The notes below the pieces were generated by a model, which did not search any database, was not told the origin of the DNA, and saw nothing but the letters and a program-made list of their open reading frames with translations. The position numbers and the translations under genes are program-made. From NCBI GenBank assembly GCA_963966185.1, contig CAWZYM010000076.1, positions 124,001-188,000 of the forward strand: a DNA stretch of 64,000 nt. The letters are read 5' to 3'. The DNA is from Rhabditoides inermis. Its lineage: Eukaryota > Nematoda > Chromadorea > Rhabditida > Rhabditidae. This document shows positions 8,192 to 20,700 of this stretch, in pieces; within the stretch, counting starts at the first letter, position 1; each line of letters starts with the position of its first letter.

Positions 8192-9938
8192 ACTCACTCA
8201 CTCACTCACTCACTCACGCACTCACTCACTCACTCACTCACTCACTCACTCACTCACTCACTCACTCACTCACTCACTCACTCACTCACTCACTCACTCA
8301 CTCACTCACTCACTCACTCACTCACTCACTCACTCACTCACTCACTCACTCACTCACTCACTCACTCACTCACTCACTCACTCACTCACTCACTCACTCA
8401 CTCACTCACTCACTCACTCACTCACTCACTCACTCACTCACTCACTCACTCACTCACTCACTCACTCACTCACTCACTCACTCACTCACTCACTCACTCA
8501 CTCACTCACTCACTCACTCACTCACTCACTCACTCACTCACTCACTCACTCACTCACTCACTCACTCACTCACTCACTCACTCACTCACTCACTCACTCA
8601 CTCACTCACTCACTCACTCACTCACTCACTCACTCACTCACTCACTCACTCACTCACTCACTCACTCACTCACTCACTCACTCACTCACTCACTCACTCA
8701 CTCACTCACTCACTCACTCACTCACTCACTCACTCACTCACTCACTCACTCACTCACTCACTCACTCACTCACTCACTCACTCACTCACTCACTCACTCA
8801 CTCACTCACTCACTCACTCACTCACTCACTCACTCACTCACTCACTCACTCACTCACTCACTCACTCACTCACTCACTCACTCACTCACTCACTCACTCA
8901 CTCACTCACTCACTCACTCACTCACTCACTCACTCACTCACTCACTCACTCACTCACTCACTCACTCACTCACTCACTCACTCACTCACTCACTCACTCA
9001 CTCACTCACTCACTCACTCACTCACTCACTCACTCACTCACTCACTCACTCACTCACTCACTCACTCACTCACTCACTCACTCACTCACTCACTCACTCA
9101 CTCACTCACTCACTCACTCACTCACTCACTCACTCACTCACTCACTCACTCACTCACTCACTCACTCACTCACTCACTCACTCACTCACTCACTCACTCA
9201 CTCACTCACTCACTCACTCACTCACTCACTCACTCACTCACTCACTCACTCACTCACTCACTCACTCACTCACTCACTCACTCACTCACTCACTCACTCA
9301 CTCACTCACTCACTCACTCACTCACTCACTCACTCACTCACTCACTCACTCACTCACTCACTCACTCACTCACTCACTCACTCACTCACTCACTCACTCA
9401 CTCACTCACTCACTCACTCACTCACTCACTCACTCACTCACTCACTCACTCACTCACTCACTCACTCACTCACTCACTCACTCACTCACTCACTCACTCA
9501 CTCACTCACTCACTCACTCACTCACTCACTCACTCACTCACTCACTCACTCACTCACTCACTCACTCACTCACTCACTCACTCACTCACTCACTCACTCA
9601 CTCACTCACTCACTCACTCACTCACTCACTCACTCACTCACTCACTCACTCACTCACTCACTCACTCACTCACTCACTCACTCACTCACTCACTCACTCA
9701 CTCACTCACTCACTCACTCACTCACTCACTCACTCACTCACTCACTCACTCACTCACTCACTCACTCACTCACTCACTCACTCACTCACTCACTCACTCA
9801 CTCACTCACTCACTCACTCACTCACTCACTCACTCACTCACTCACTCACTCACTCACTCACTCACTCACTCACTCACTCACTCACTCACTCACTCACTCA
9901 CTCACTCACTCACTCACTCACTCACTCACTCACTCACT
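8192..9938. repeat. (CTCA)n tetranucleotide microsatellite, about 436 units
   Basis: The tract is 1,747 bp of CTCA repeat on the plus strand. The only interruption seen is a T-to-G change at 8218 (cacgca), near the left edge; the rest reads as perfect. Because the unit is four bases, each plus-strand frame encodes the same cyclic Thr-His-Ser-Leu peptide with no stop. This produces a 644-codon open frame (8021-9955) that should not be taken for a gene. The true length in the genome may differ, since such tracts are often mis-sized in assemblies. Confidence 0.97.
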
Positions 9939-10064
9939 GTCTACCAGTTACCTAACCCAAAACTCCCTCTTACAGAAAGGTGATGGAAAGCCTAATCTCT
10001 CCTAATTGATCAGAGAAGGAAAGAAAAGGGCACTCGCTGCTACCAGAGAAGTTCCGCGCTTGAA
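9939..10064. other. Spacer between microsatellite and TIR element
   Basis: 126 bp of unique-looking sequence without an open frame. It ends in CTTGAA (10059-10064), which is repeated directly on the far side of the following element. Confidence 0.5.
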
Positions 10065-10738
10065 GTAGCGGACAAACTGCTTAAAATGTCAAAGTTTCGC
10101 TTTTGGAATGTCGAAGTTTCGCCAAACATGTAGAAGTTTGGCGGCGAAAGTCAGGCCTGAGTTTCCGAAACTCCTACATCTTTGGCGAAAGTCGATCTTG
10201 AAGTGGCCGTTATGTGTTTTCAGTGTGTTTTGTTTTGTATCCGTTATCGCTGATCCTCCCTTCTTTCCGGTGTTGTTTGTTTTGTTTGCCCTGAAACCAT
10301 GAAGTCAATCAATTAGTGATCACGAAGAGTAGAAAAAGTTGAAACGGACGAGAAGGCGTCACTTAATACGGTATCTATGAATGAACGGCACGTAGAAACA
10401 TATTGCACAACGTCACTGATTGAAAACGAGGTATAAACGTACGAAAAACGATAACAAAACGTATAGAAACGAAAACAGTCCGGAAACAGCTGATTGCGTG
10501 GTGCGGCTGGCAATTTGTCAGCATACAGTACTTTCGCCAAGTATCGTGGCGAGACCTACCCACCGTTTGGGATCTAATAGTTTCAGAAACTTGCCCCAAG
10601 TTTCATGTCCGACTTTCGCAAAAGATGTAGGAGTTTCGGAAACTCAGGCCTGACTTTCGCTGCCAAACTTCTACATGTTTGGCGAAACTTCGACATTCCA
10701 AAAGCGAAACTTTGACATTTTTAGCAGTTTGTCCGCAC
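10065..10738. mobile_element. Non-autonomous TIR element, 674 bp, with 127-bp arms
   Basis: The arms 10068-10194 and 10610-10736 are inverted repeats differing at three of 127 positions by eye. They start GCGGACAAACTGCT and contain repeated GAAGTTTCG / GAAAGTC units. CTTGAA flanks both ends (10059-10064 and 10739-10744), a candidate 6-bp target-site duplication. The 415-bp centre has no transposase or other recognisable coding sequence; the short open frames there are unconvincing. It is a MITE-like or foldback element of unassigned superfamily. It shares arm length and near-identity with the 356-764 element but not sequence. Confidence 0.75.
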
Positions 10739-10744
10739 CTTGAA

Positions 10745-11884
10745 CTTGCAGGAGGAGGGTTAAATACTGCTCATCGGCGATGAGCAGAGAGACCGAGCCG
10801 CCACCCCACCCGGATAGCTCCGAGAACCCCAGGCACACTAGACACGCGACAGTACATGAGATAGAGGGTTTATCTACAAGACAAGAGGGGTGGTTTAATG
10901 GGGGCCGGTGACAGCACACCGGGAGGGGGGTCGGAGTCCCGACTGGCCTCGACTGGTCGTCTCGCAGTCTTCTTATACTGCACGGTGTGTCTGCGCTGTG
11001 CCAGACGGGTCAGAATTGTGATATTAGAGTTAGACTAGCTAGTTTAGTTGCACACACCGCTGTGTGCTCCGTCTCTCGTGTCCTCATGCGCTTTCACTGT
11101 GCAAAGATAGGCAAGCAGTGCTTGTGTTGTGAGTGTGCGTGACACTCCCTCCCTTGGGCCTGACCACTCCTGTGTGGTTTTACCCTGCTGGCGTTGCGGC
11201 GGCAGTGCGAGATTGGTGAACAAGTCGGCCGCTCGACACGTGCCTGTGCATGTAAGCATGCGTGTGAGTGTGCTGATTTCAAATTCAAACGGTGCTGCGA
11301 TTCAAGAATTTTAGGTAGGGGTATGTAACAATCGCGACACGATAAAATGAAATCAGAACAGAACATACACGAGTGACGTCAAATAACCGCAATAATTAGC
11401 GCAGAGGATAATCACCCGTCGGTGAAACGAGAATTAGACATACTACCACTGTATCAAATCAAAATTAGAATAAAGCGATCGCACAATATTCGATAACGGC
11501 ACACGCGCTGTTGAGTGTTGAGGAAAGGTCAAAAAACGCTAAAGAGTGACCGGTGAAGTGTGGAATGCTCATCGGGAGCAACGCGGAAAGCGAACAGAAC
11601 GAATGGAATTCGGCCGTTTGCACCATGTGCGACCCGGCGGTTCAGTGGATTTAAACACAACACAAGATGATCCTAATTCCTACCAGTCCACCCACGGGTG
11701 TTACCTACCACAACAGCCTAATGAGCCCCCTCTCCCCACTACCCCCGCCGGTAGACCAGCCACTATATCTTACGCAGCCAAACCACAACGCGACAAGTAG
11801 CATTACACATTTATTACGAGTCACATTGCTCGGGGAGGGAAGAGGGAAGACTGCTGTCCTGTCCAGAGATTGGCGGGGGCGGGG
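10745..11884. other. Unique region before the satellite, no gene recognised
   Basis: The longest open frames are under 95 codons, overlap on both strands and show no motif. A small hairpin (TGCTCATC 10768-10775 with GATGAGCA 10779-10786) lies at the left. At 11329-11340 aatcgcgacacg matches a 12-mer of the retroelement flank near 7868, too short to prove a relation. The last 40 bp are very GC-rich. This may be eroded transposon sequence or intergenic DNA. Confidence 0.4.
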
Positions 11885-11930
11885 CCGCGCGCCATCGCGG
11901 TTCCAATGACCGCGACAGCGAGAGACGCAG
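11885..11930 (+). repeat. Left edge of the satellite array (divergent junction sequence)
   Basis: CCGCGCGCCATCGCGG followed by ttccaatgaccgcgacagcg leads straight into satellite sequence (gagagacgcag). It contains the inverted repeat CGCGGT / ACCGCG. The part from the ATGACC onward aligns with the monomer box tcgagtagtcgcaacagcg, so it seems to be a diverged partial monomer joined to flanking DNA. The same 46-bp sequence is found twice within the array (14694 and 19385). Confidence 0.8.
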
Positions 11931-12295
11931 AGGCAAAAGAGCAGGTAAATCGTGCATACGTCTGTCTTCCCGAGTGATAGTGGGGACAATGCGAAAGTGT
12001 TAGTTATGTACAATGTTGTATTCGAGTAGTCGCAACAGCGAGAGACGCTGGGGCAAAAGGCAGGTAAATCGTGCAAACGTCTGTCTTCCCGATCCCGAGT
12101 GATAGTGGGGACAATGCGAAAGTGTTAGTGAAAACCGAGTCTCCTGTATTTCAAAGTATTCTTTATGAACATTTCAAAAACAGATACAATGTTGTAATCG
12201 AGTAGTCGCAACAGCAAGAGACGGTGGGACAAAAAGGCAGGTAAATCGTGCAAACGTCTGTCTTCCCGAGTGATAGTGGGGACAATGCGAAAGTG

Positions 12296-12375
12296 TTAGT
12301 TAGAACCCAGCCTTCTGTGTTTCAAGTTTCAAGTTGTTCTTCACGGTCATTTAAAAAAAACAGATACAATGTTGC
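12296..12375 (+). repeat. Divergent edge-type monomer segment
   Basis: The centre of this monomer reads ttagttagaacccagccttc, then ttcttcacggtcattt and a run of 8 A, unlike the normal ttcttcatgaacatttc. A 7-base duplication (tttcaag twice) makes the monomer 179 bp. The same variant recurs at about 14809-14870 and 19501-19562, always with other edge-type sequence. Confidence 0.8.
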
Positions 12376-13099
12376 ATTCGAGTAGTTGCAACAGCGAGAG
12401 ACGCTGGGGCAAAAGGCAGGTAAATCGTGCAAACGTCTGTCTTCCCGAGTGATAGTGGGGACAATGCGAAAGTGTTAGTAAAAACCCAGTCTCCTGTATT
12501 TCAAAGTATTCTTTATGAACATTTCAAAAACAGATACAATGTTGTAATCGAGTAGTCGCAACAGCGAGAGACGGTGGGACAAAAAGGCAGGTAAATCGTG
12601 CAAACGTCTGTCTTCCCGAGTGATAGTGGGGACAATGCGAAAGTGTTAGTAAGAACTCAGCCTTCTGTATTTCAAAGTAATCTTCATGAACATGTCAAAA
12701 ACAGATACAATGTTGTAATCGAGTAGTCGCAACAGCGAGAGACGCTGGGGCAAAAGGCAGGTAAATCGTGCAAACGTCTGTCTTCCCGAGTGATAGTGGG
12801 GACAATGCGAAAGTGTTAGTAAGATTCCAGCCTTCTGTATTTCAAAGTATTCTTCATGAACATGTTAAAAACAGATACAATGTTGTATTGGAGTAGTCGC
12901 AACAGCGAGAGACGCTGGGGCAAAAGGCAGGTAAATCGTGCAAACGTCTGTCTTCCCGAGTGATAGTGGGGACAATGCGAAAGTGTTAGTAAGAACCCAG
13001 TCTCCTGTATTCAAAGTATTCTTCATGAACATTTCAAAAACAGATACAATGTTGTATTCGACTAGTCGCAACAGCGAGAGACGGTGGGACAAAAAGGCA

Positions 13100-16000
13100 G
13101 GTAAATCGTGCAAACGTCTGTCTTCCCCAGTGATAGTGGGGACAATGCGAAAGTGTTAGTAAAAACCCAGTCTCCTGTATTTCAAAGTATTCTTCATAAA
13201 TATTTCAAAAACAGATACAATTTTGTATTCGAGTAGTCGCAACAGCGAGAGACGCTGGGGCAAAAGGCAGGTAAATCGTGCAAACGTCTGTCTTCCCGAG
13301 TGATAGTGGGGACAATGCGAAAGTGTTAGTAAAAACCCAGTCTCCTGTATTTCAAAGTATTTTTTATGAACATTTCAAAAACAGATACAATGTTGTAATC
13401 GAGTAGTCGCAACAGCGAGAGACGGTGGGACAAAAAGGCAGGTAAATCGTGCAAACGTCTGTCTTCCCGAGTGATAGTGGGGACAATGCGAAAGTGTTAG
13501 TAAGAACTCAGCCTTCTGTATTTTAAAGTAATCTTCATGAACATGTCAAAAACAGATACAATGTTGTAATCGAGTAGTCGCAACAGCGAGAGACGCTGGG
13601 GCAAAAGGCAGGTAAATCGTGCAAACGTCTGTCTTCCCGAGTGATAGTGGGGACAATGCGAAAGTGTTAGTGAGAACCCAGCCTTCTGTAATTCAGAGTA
13701 TTCTTCATGAACATGTTAAAAACAGATACAATGTTGTATTCGAGTAGTCGCAACAGCGAGAGACGCTGGGGCAAAAGGCAGGTAAATCGTGCTAACGTCT
13801 GTCTTCCCGAGTGATAGTGGGGACAATGCGAAAGTGTTAGTAAGAACCCAGTCTCCTGTATTTCAAAGTATTCTTCATAAATATTTCAAAAACAGATACA
13901 ATGTTGTATTCGAGTAGTCGCAACAGCGAGAGACGCTGGGGCAAAAGGCAGGTAAATCGTGCCAACGTCTGTCTTCCCGAGTGATAGTGGGAACAATGCG
14001 AAAGTGTTAGTAAAAACCCAGTCTTCTGAATTTCAAAGTATTCTTCATGAACATTTCAAAAACAGATACAATGTTGTATTCGAGTAGTCGCAACAGCGAG
14101 AGACGGTGGGACAAAAAGGCAGGTAAATCGTGCAAACGTCTGTCTTCCCGAGTGATAGTGGGGACAATGCGAAAGTGTTAGTAAAAACCCAGTCTCCTGT
14201 ATTTCAAAGTATTCTTTATGAACATTTCAAAAACAAATACAATGTTGTAATCGAGTAGTCGCAACAGCGAGAGACGGTGGGACAAAAAGGCAGGTAAATC
14301 GTGCAAACGTCTGTCTTCCCGAGTGATAGTGGGGACAATGCGAAAGTGTTAGTAAAAACCCAGTCTCCTGTATTTCAAAGTATTCTTTATGAACATTTCA
14401 AAAACAGATACAATGTTGTAATCGAGTAGTCGCAACAGCGAGAGACGGTGGGACAAAAAGGCAGGTAAATCGTGCAAACGTCTGTCTTCCCGAGTGATAG
14501 TGGGGACAATGCGAAAGTGTTAGTAAGAACTCAGCCTTTTGTATTTCAAAGTAATCTTCATGAACATGTCAAAAACAGATACAATGTTGTAATCGAGTAG
14601 TCGCAAGAGCGAGAGACGCTGGGGCAAAAGGCAGGTAAATCGTACAAACGTCTGTCTTCCCGAGTGATAGTGGGGACAATGCGAAAGTGTTAGCCGCGCG
14701 CCATCGCGGTTCCAATGACCGCGACAGCGAGAGACGCAGGGGCAAAAGAGAAGGTAAATCGTGCACACGGTTGTCTTACCGAGAGGGAGTGGGGACAATG
14801 CGAAAATGTTAGTTAGAACCCAGCCTTCTGTGTTTCAAGTTGTTCTTCACGGTCATTTTAAAAAAAACAGATACAATGTTGTATTCGAGTAGTTGCAACA
14901 GCGAGAGACGCAGAGGCAAAAGAGCAGGTAAATCGTGCATACGTCTGTCTTACCGAGTGATAGTGGGGACAATGCTAAAATGTTAGTTATGTACAATGTT
15001 GTATTCGAGTAGTCGCAACAGCGAGAGACGCTGGGGCAAAAGGCAGGTAAATCGTGCAAACGTCTGTCTTCCCGAGTGATAGTGGGGACAATGCGAAAGT
15101 GTTAGTAAGAACCCAGCCTTCTGTATTTCAAAGTATTCTTCATGAACATGTTAAAAACAGGCACAATGTTGTATTCGAGTAGTCGCAACAGCGAGAGACG
15201 CTGGGGCAAAAGGCAGGTAAATCGTGCAAACGTCTGTCTTCCCGAGTGATAGTGGGGACAATGCGAAAGTGTTAGTAAGAACCCAGCCTTCTGTATTTCA
15301 AAGTATTCTTCATGAACATGTTAAAAACAGATACAATGTTGTATTCGAGTAGTCGCAACAGCGAGAGACGCTGGGGCAAAAGGCAGGTAAATCGTGCAAA
15401 CGTCTGTCTTCCCGAGTGATAGTGGGGACAATGCGAAAGTGTTAGTAAGAACCCAGTCTCCTGTATTTCAAAGTGTTCTTCATGAACATTTCAAAAACAG
15501 ATACAATATTGTAATCGAGTAGTCGCAACAGCGAGAGACGGTGAGACAAAAAGGCAGGTAAATCGTGCAAACGCAAACGTCTGTCTTCCCGAGTGATAGT
15601 GGGGACAATGCGAAAGTGTTAGTAAGAACCCAGTCTCCTGTATTTCAAAATATTCTTCATGAACCTTTTAAAAACAGATACAATGTTGTATTCGAGTAGT
15701 CGCAACAGCGAGAGACGGTGGGACAAAAAGGCAGGTAAATCGTGCAAACGTCTGTCTTCCCGAGTGATAGTGGGGACAATGCGAAAGTGTTAGTAAAAAC
15801 CCAGTCTCCTGTATTTCAAAGTATTCTTTATGAACCATTCAAAAACAGATACAATGTTGTAATCGAGTAGTCGCAACAGCGAGAGACGGTGGGACAAAAA
15901 GGCAGGTAAATCGTGCAAACGTCTGTCTTCCCGAGTGATAGTGGGGACAATGCGAAAGTGTTAGTAAAAACCCAGTCTTCTGAATTTCAAAGTATTCTTT

Positions 16001-17160
16001 ATGAACATTTCAAAAACAGATACAATGTTGTAATCGAGTAGTCGCAACAGCGAGAGACGGTGGGACAAAAAGGCAGGTAAATCGTGCAAACGTCTGTCTT
16101 CCCGAGTGATAGTGGGGACAATGCGAAAGTGTTAGTAAAAACCCAGTCTTCTGAATTTCAAGATATTCTTCATGAACATTTCAAAAACAGATACAATGTT
16201 GTATTCGAGTAGTCGCAACAGCGAGAGACGCTGGGGCAAAAGGCAGGTAAATCGTGCAAACGTCTGTCTTCCCGAGTGATAGTGGGGACAATGCGAAAGT
16301 GTTAGTAAGAACCCAGCCTTCTGTATTTCAAAGTATTCTTCATGAACATGTTAAAAACAGATACAATGTTGTATTCGAGTAGTCGCAACAGCGAGAGACG
16401 CTGGGGCAAAAGGCAGGTAAATCGTGCAAACGTCTGTCTCCCCGAGTGATAGTGGGGACAATGCGAAAGTGTTAGTAAGAACCCAGTCTCCTGTATTCAA
16501 AGTATTCTTCATGAACATTTCAAAAACAGATACAATGTTGTATTCGAGTAGTCGCAACAGCGAGAGACGGTGGGACAAAAAGGCAGGTAAATCGTGCAAT
16601 GCAAACGTCTGTTTTTCCGAGTGGGAGTGGGGACAATGCGAAAGTGTTAGTAAGAACCCAGTCTCCTGTATTTTAAAGTATTCTTCATAAACCTTTTAAA
16701 AACAGATACAATGTTGAATTCGAGTAGTCGCAACAGCGAGAGACGATGGGACAAAAAGGCAGGTAAATCGTGCAAACGTCTGTCTTCCCGAGTGATAGTG
16801 GGGACAATGCGAAAGTGTTAGTAAGAACCCAGTCTCCTGTATTTCGAAGTGTTCTTCATGAACATTTCAAAAACAGATACAATATTGTAATCGAGTAGTC
16901 GCAACAGCGAGAGACGGTGAGACAAAAAGGCAGGTAAATCGTGCAAACGTCTGTTTTTCCGAGTGGGAGTGGGGACAATGCGAAAGTGTTAGTAAGAACC
17001 CAGTCTCCTGTATTTCAAAGTTTTCTTCATGAATCTTTTAAAAACAGATACAATGTTGTATTCGAGTAGTCGCAACAGCGAGAGACGCTGGGGCAAAAGG
17101 CAGGTAAATCGTGCAAACGTCTGTCTTCCCGAGTGATAGTGGGGACAATGCGAAAGTGTT
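13100..17160 (+). repeat. Higher-order block A, copy 1 (partner about 17.8-21.9 kb)
   Basis: Variant monomers in this block recur in the same order 4,691 bp downstream, and after about 15.0 kb 4,742 bp downstream, because copy 2 has one full monomer where copy 1 has a shortened one. Markers are the edge copy (14694/19385), gcaaacgcaaacg (about 15567/20309) and tctccccgag (about 16437/21179). Confidence 0.85.
14694..15000 (+). repeat. Internal copy of the array's left edge
   Basis: The GC-rich edge sequence ccgcgcgccatcgcgg ttccaatg restarts here in the middle of the array, directly after gaaagtgttag. The divergent ttcttcacggtcatt monomer follows, then a shortened monomer (ttagttatgtacaatg, also seen at 11998-12016). 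The order of edge features roughly repeats that at 11885-12375, showing that the array border was copied into the interior. Confidence 0.85.
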
Positions 17161-17799
17161 AGTAAGAACCCAGCCTTCTGTATTTCAAAGTATTCTTCAT
17201 GAACATGTTAAAAACAGATACAATGTTGTATTCGAGTAGTCGCAACAGCGAGAGACGCTGGGGCAAAAGGCAGGTAAATCGTGCAAACGTCTGTCTTCCC
17301 GAGTGATAGTGGGGACAATGCGAAAGTGTTAGTAAGAACCCAGCCTTCTGTATTTCAAAGTATTCTTCATGAACATGTTAAAAACAGATACAATGTTGTA
17401 TTCGAGTAGTCGCAACAGCGAGAGACGCTGGGGCAAAAGGCAGGTAAATCGTGCAAACGTCTGTCTTCCCGAGTGATAGTGGGGACAATGCGAAAGTGTT
17501 AGTAAGAACCCAGTCTCCTGTATTTCAAAGTGTTCTTCATGAACATTTCAAAAACAGATACAATATTGTAATCGAGTAGTCGCAACAGCGAGAGACGGTG
17601 AGACAAAAAGGCAGGTAAATCGTGCAAACGCAAACGTCTGTCTTCCCGAGTGATAGTGGGGACAATGCGAAAGTGTTAGTAAGAACCCAGTCTCCTGTAT
17701 TTCAAAATATTCTTCATGAACCTTTTAAAAACAGATACAATGTTGTATTCGAGTAGTCGCAACAGCGAGAGACGGTGGGACAAAAAGGCAGGTAAATCG

Positions 17800-20700
17800 T
17801 GCAAACGTCTGTCTTCCCGAGTGATAGTGGGGACAATGCGAAAGTGTTAGTAAAAACCCAGTCTCCTGTATTTCAAAGTATTCTTCATAAATATTTCAAA
17901 AACAGATACAATGTTGTATTCGAGTAGTCGCAACAGCGAGAGACGCTGGGGCAAAAGGCAGGTAAATCGTGCAAACGTCTGTCTTCCCGAGTGATAGTGG
18001 GGACAATGCGAAAGTGTTAGTAAAAACCCAGTCTCCTGTATTTCAAAGTATTCTTTATGAACCATTCAAAAACAGATACAATGTTGTAATCGAGTAGTCG
18101 CAACAGCGAGAGACGGTGGGACAAAAAGGCAGGTAAATCGTGCAAACGTCTGTCTTCCCGAGTGATAGTGGGGACAATGCGAAAGTGTTAGTAAGAACTC
18201 AGCCTTCTGTATTTTAAAGTAATCTTCATGAACATGTCAAAAACAGATACAATGTTGTAATCGAGTAGTCGCAACAGCGAGAGACGCTGGGGCAAAAGGC
18301 AGGTAAATCGTGCAAACGTCTGTCTTCCCGAGTGATAGTGGGGACAATGCGAAAGTGTTAGTGAGAACCCAGCCTTCTGTATCTCAGAGTATTCTTCATG
18401 AACATGTTAAAAACAGATACAATGTTGTATTCGAGTAGTCGCAACAGCGAGAGACGCTGGGGCAAAAGGCAGGTAAATCGTGCTAACGTCTGTCTTCCCG
18501 AGTGATAGTGGGGACAATGCGAAAGTGTTAGTAAGAACCCAGTCTCCTGTATTTCAAAGTATTCTTCATAAATATTTCAAAAACAGATACAATGTTGTAT
18601 TCGAGTAGTCGCAACAGCGAGAGACGCTGGGGCAAAAGGCAGGTAAATCGTGCCAACGTCTGTCTTCCCGAGTGATAGTGGGAACAATGCGAAAGTGTTA
18701 GTAAAAACCCAGTCTTCTGAATTTCAAAGTATTCTTCATGAACATTTCAAAAACAGATACAATGTTGTATTCGAGTAGTCGCAACAGCGAGAGACGGTGG
18801 GACAAAAAGGCAGGTAAATCGTGCAAACGTCTGTCTTCCCGAGTGATAGTGGGGACAATGCGAAAGTGTTAGTAAAAACCCAGTCTCCTGTATTTCAAAG
18901 TATTCTTTATGAACATTTCAAAAACAAATACAATGTTGTAATCGAGTAGTCGCAACAGCGAGAGACGGTGGGACAAAAAGGCAGGTAAATCGTGCAAACG
19001 TCTGTCTTCCCGAGTGATAGTGGGGACAATGCGAAAGTGTTAGTAAAAACCCAGTCTCCTGTATTTCAAAGTATTCTTTATGAACATTTCAAAAACAGAT
19101 ACAATGTTGTAATCGAGTAGTCGCAACAGCGAGAGACGGTGGGACAAAAAGGCAGGTAAATCGTGCAAACGTCTGTCTTCCCGAGTGATAGTGGGGACAA
19201 TGCGAAAGTGTTAGTAAGAACTCAGCCTTTTGTATTTCAAAGTAATCTTCATGAACATGTCAAAAACAGATACAATGTTGTAATCGAGTAGTCGCAAGAG
19301 CGAGAGACGCTGGGGCAAAAGGCAGGTAAATCGTACAAACGTCTGTCTTCCCGAGTGATAGTGGGGACAATGCGAAAGTGTTAGCCGCGCGCCATCGCGG
19401 TTCCAATGACCGCGACAGCGAGAGACGCAGGGGCAAAAGAGAAGGTAAATCGTGCACACGGTTGTCTTACCGAGAGGGAGTGGGGACAATGCGAAAATGT
19501 TAGTTAGAACCCAGCCTTCTGTGTTTCAAGTTGTTCTTCACGGTCATTTTAAAAAAAACAGATACAATGTTGTATTCGAGTAGTTGCAACAGCGAGAGAC
19601 GCAGAGGCAAAAGAGCAGGTAAATCGTGCATACGTCTGTCTTACCGAGTGATAGTGGGGACAATGCGAAAGTGTTAGTAAGAACCCAGCCTTCTGTATTT
19701 CAAAGTATTCTTCATGAACATGTTAAAAACAGATACAATGTTGTATTCGAGTAGTCGCAACAGCGAGAGACGCTGGGGCAAAAGGCAGGTAAATCGTGCA
19801 AACGTCTGTCTTCCCGAGTGATAGTGGGGACAATGCGAAAGTGTTAGTAAGAACCCAGCCTTCTGTATTTCAAAGTATTCTTCATGAACATGTTAAAAAC
19901 AGATACAATGTTGTATTCGAGTAGTCGCAACAGCGAGAGACGCTGGGGCAAAAGGCAGGTAAATCGTGCAAACGTCTGTCTTCCCGAGTGATAGTGGGGA
20001 CAATGCGAAAGTGTTAGTAAGAACCCAGCCTTCTGTATTTCAAAGTATTCTTCATGAACATGTTAAAAACAGATACAATGTTGTATTCGAGTAGTCGCAA
20101 CAGCGAGAGACGCTGGGGCAAAAGGCAGGTAAATCGTGCAAACGTCTGTCTTCCCGAGTGATAGTGGGGACAATGCGAAAGTGTTAGTAAGAACCCAGTC
20201 TCCTGTATTTCAAAGTGTTCTTCATGAACATTTCAAAAACAGATACAATATTGTAATCGAGTAGTCGCAACAGCGAGAGACGGTGAGACAAAAAGGCAGG
20301 TAAATCGTGCAAACGCAAACGTCTGTCTTCCCGAGTGATAGTGGGGACAATGCGAAAGTGTTAGTAAGAACCCAGTCTCCTGTATTTCAAAATATTCTTC
20401 ATGAACCTTTTAAAAACAGATACAATGTTGTATTCGAGTAGTCGCAACAGCGAGAGACGGTGGGACAAAAAGGCAGGTAAATCGTGCAAACGTCTGTCTT
20501 CCCGAGTGATAGTGGGGACAATGCGAAAGTGTTAGTAAAAACCCAGTCTCCTGTATTTTAAAGTATTCTTTATGAACCATTCAAAAACAGATACAATGTT
20601 GTAATCGAGTAGTCGCAACAGCGAGAGACGGTGGGACAAAAAGGCAGGTAAATCGTGCAAACGTCTGTCTTCCCGAGTGATAGTGGGGACAATGCGAAAG

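Noticed and set aside
8021..9955. A 644-codon open frame of repeated Thr-His-Ser-Leu
   Set aside because: It is the CTCA microsatellite read through; any tetranucleotide without a stop gives such a frame. No start context, domain or splice structure supports a gene.
7868..11340. LTR pair defined by the shared aatcgcgacacg (near 7868 and 11329)
   Set aside because: Only 12 bases match, and the surrounding sequences do not align, so they are not two LTR copies.
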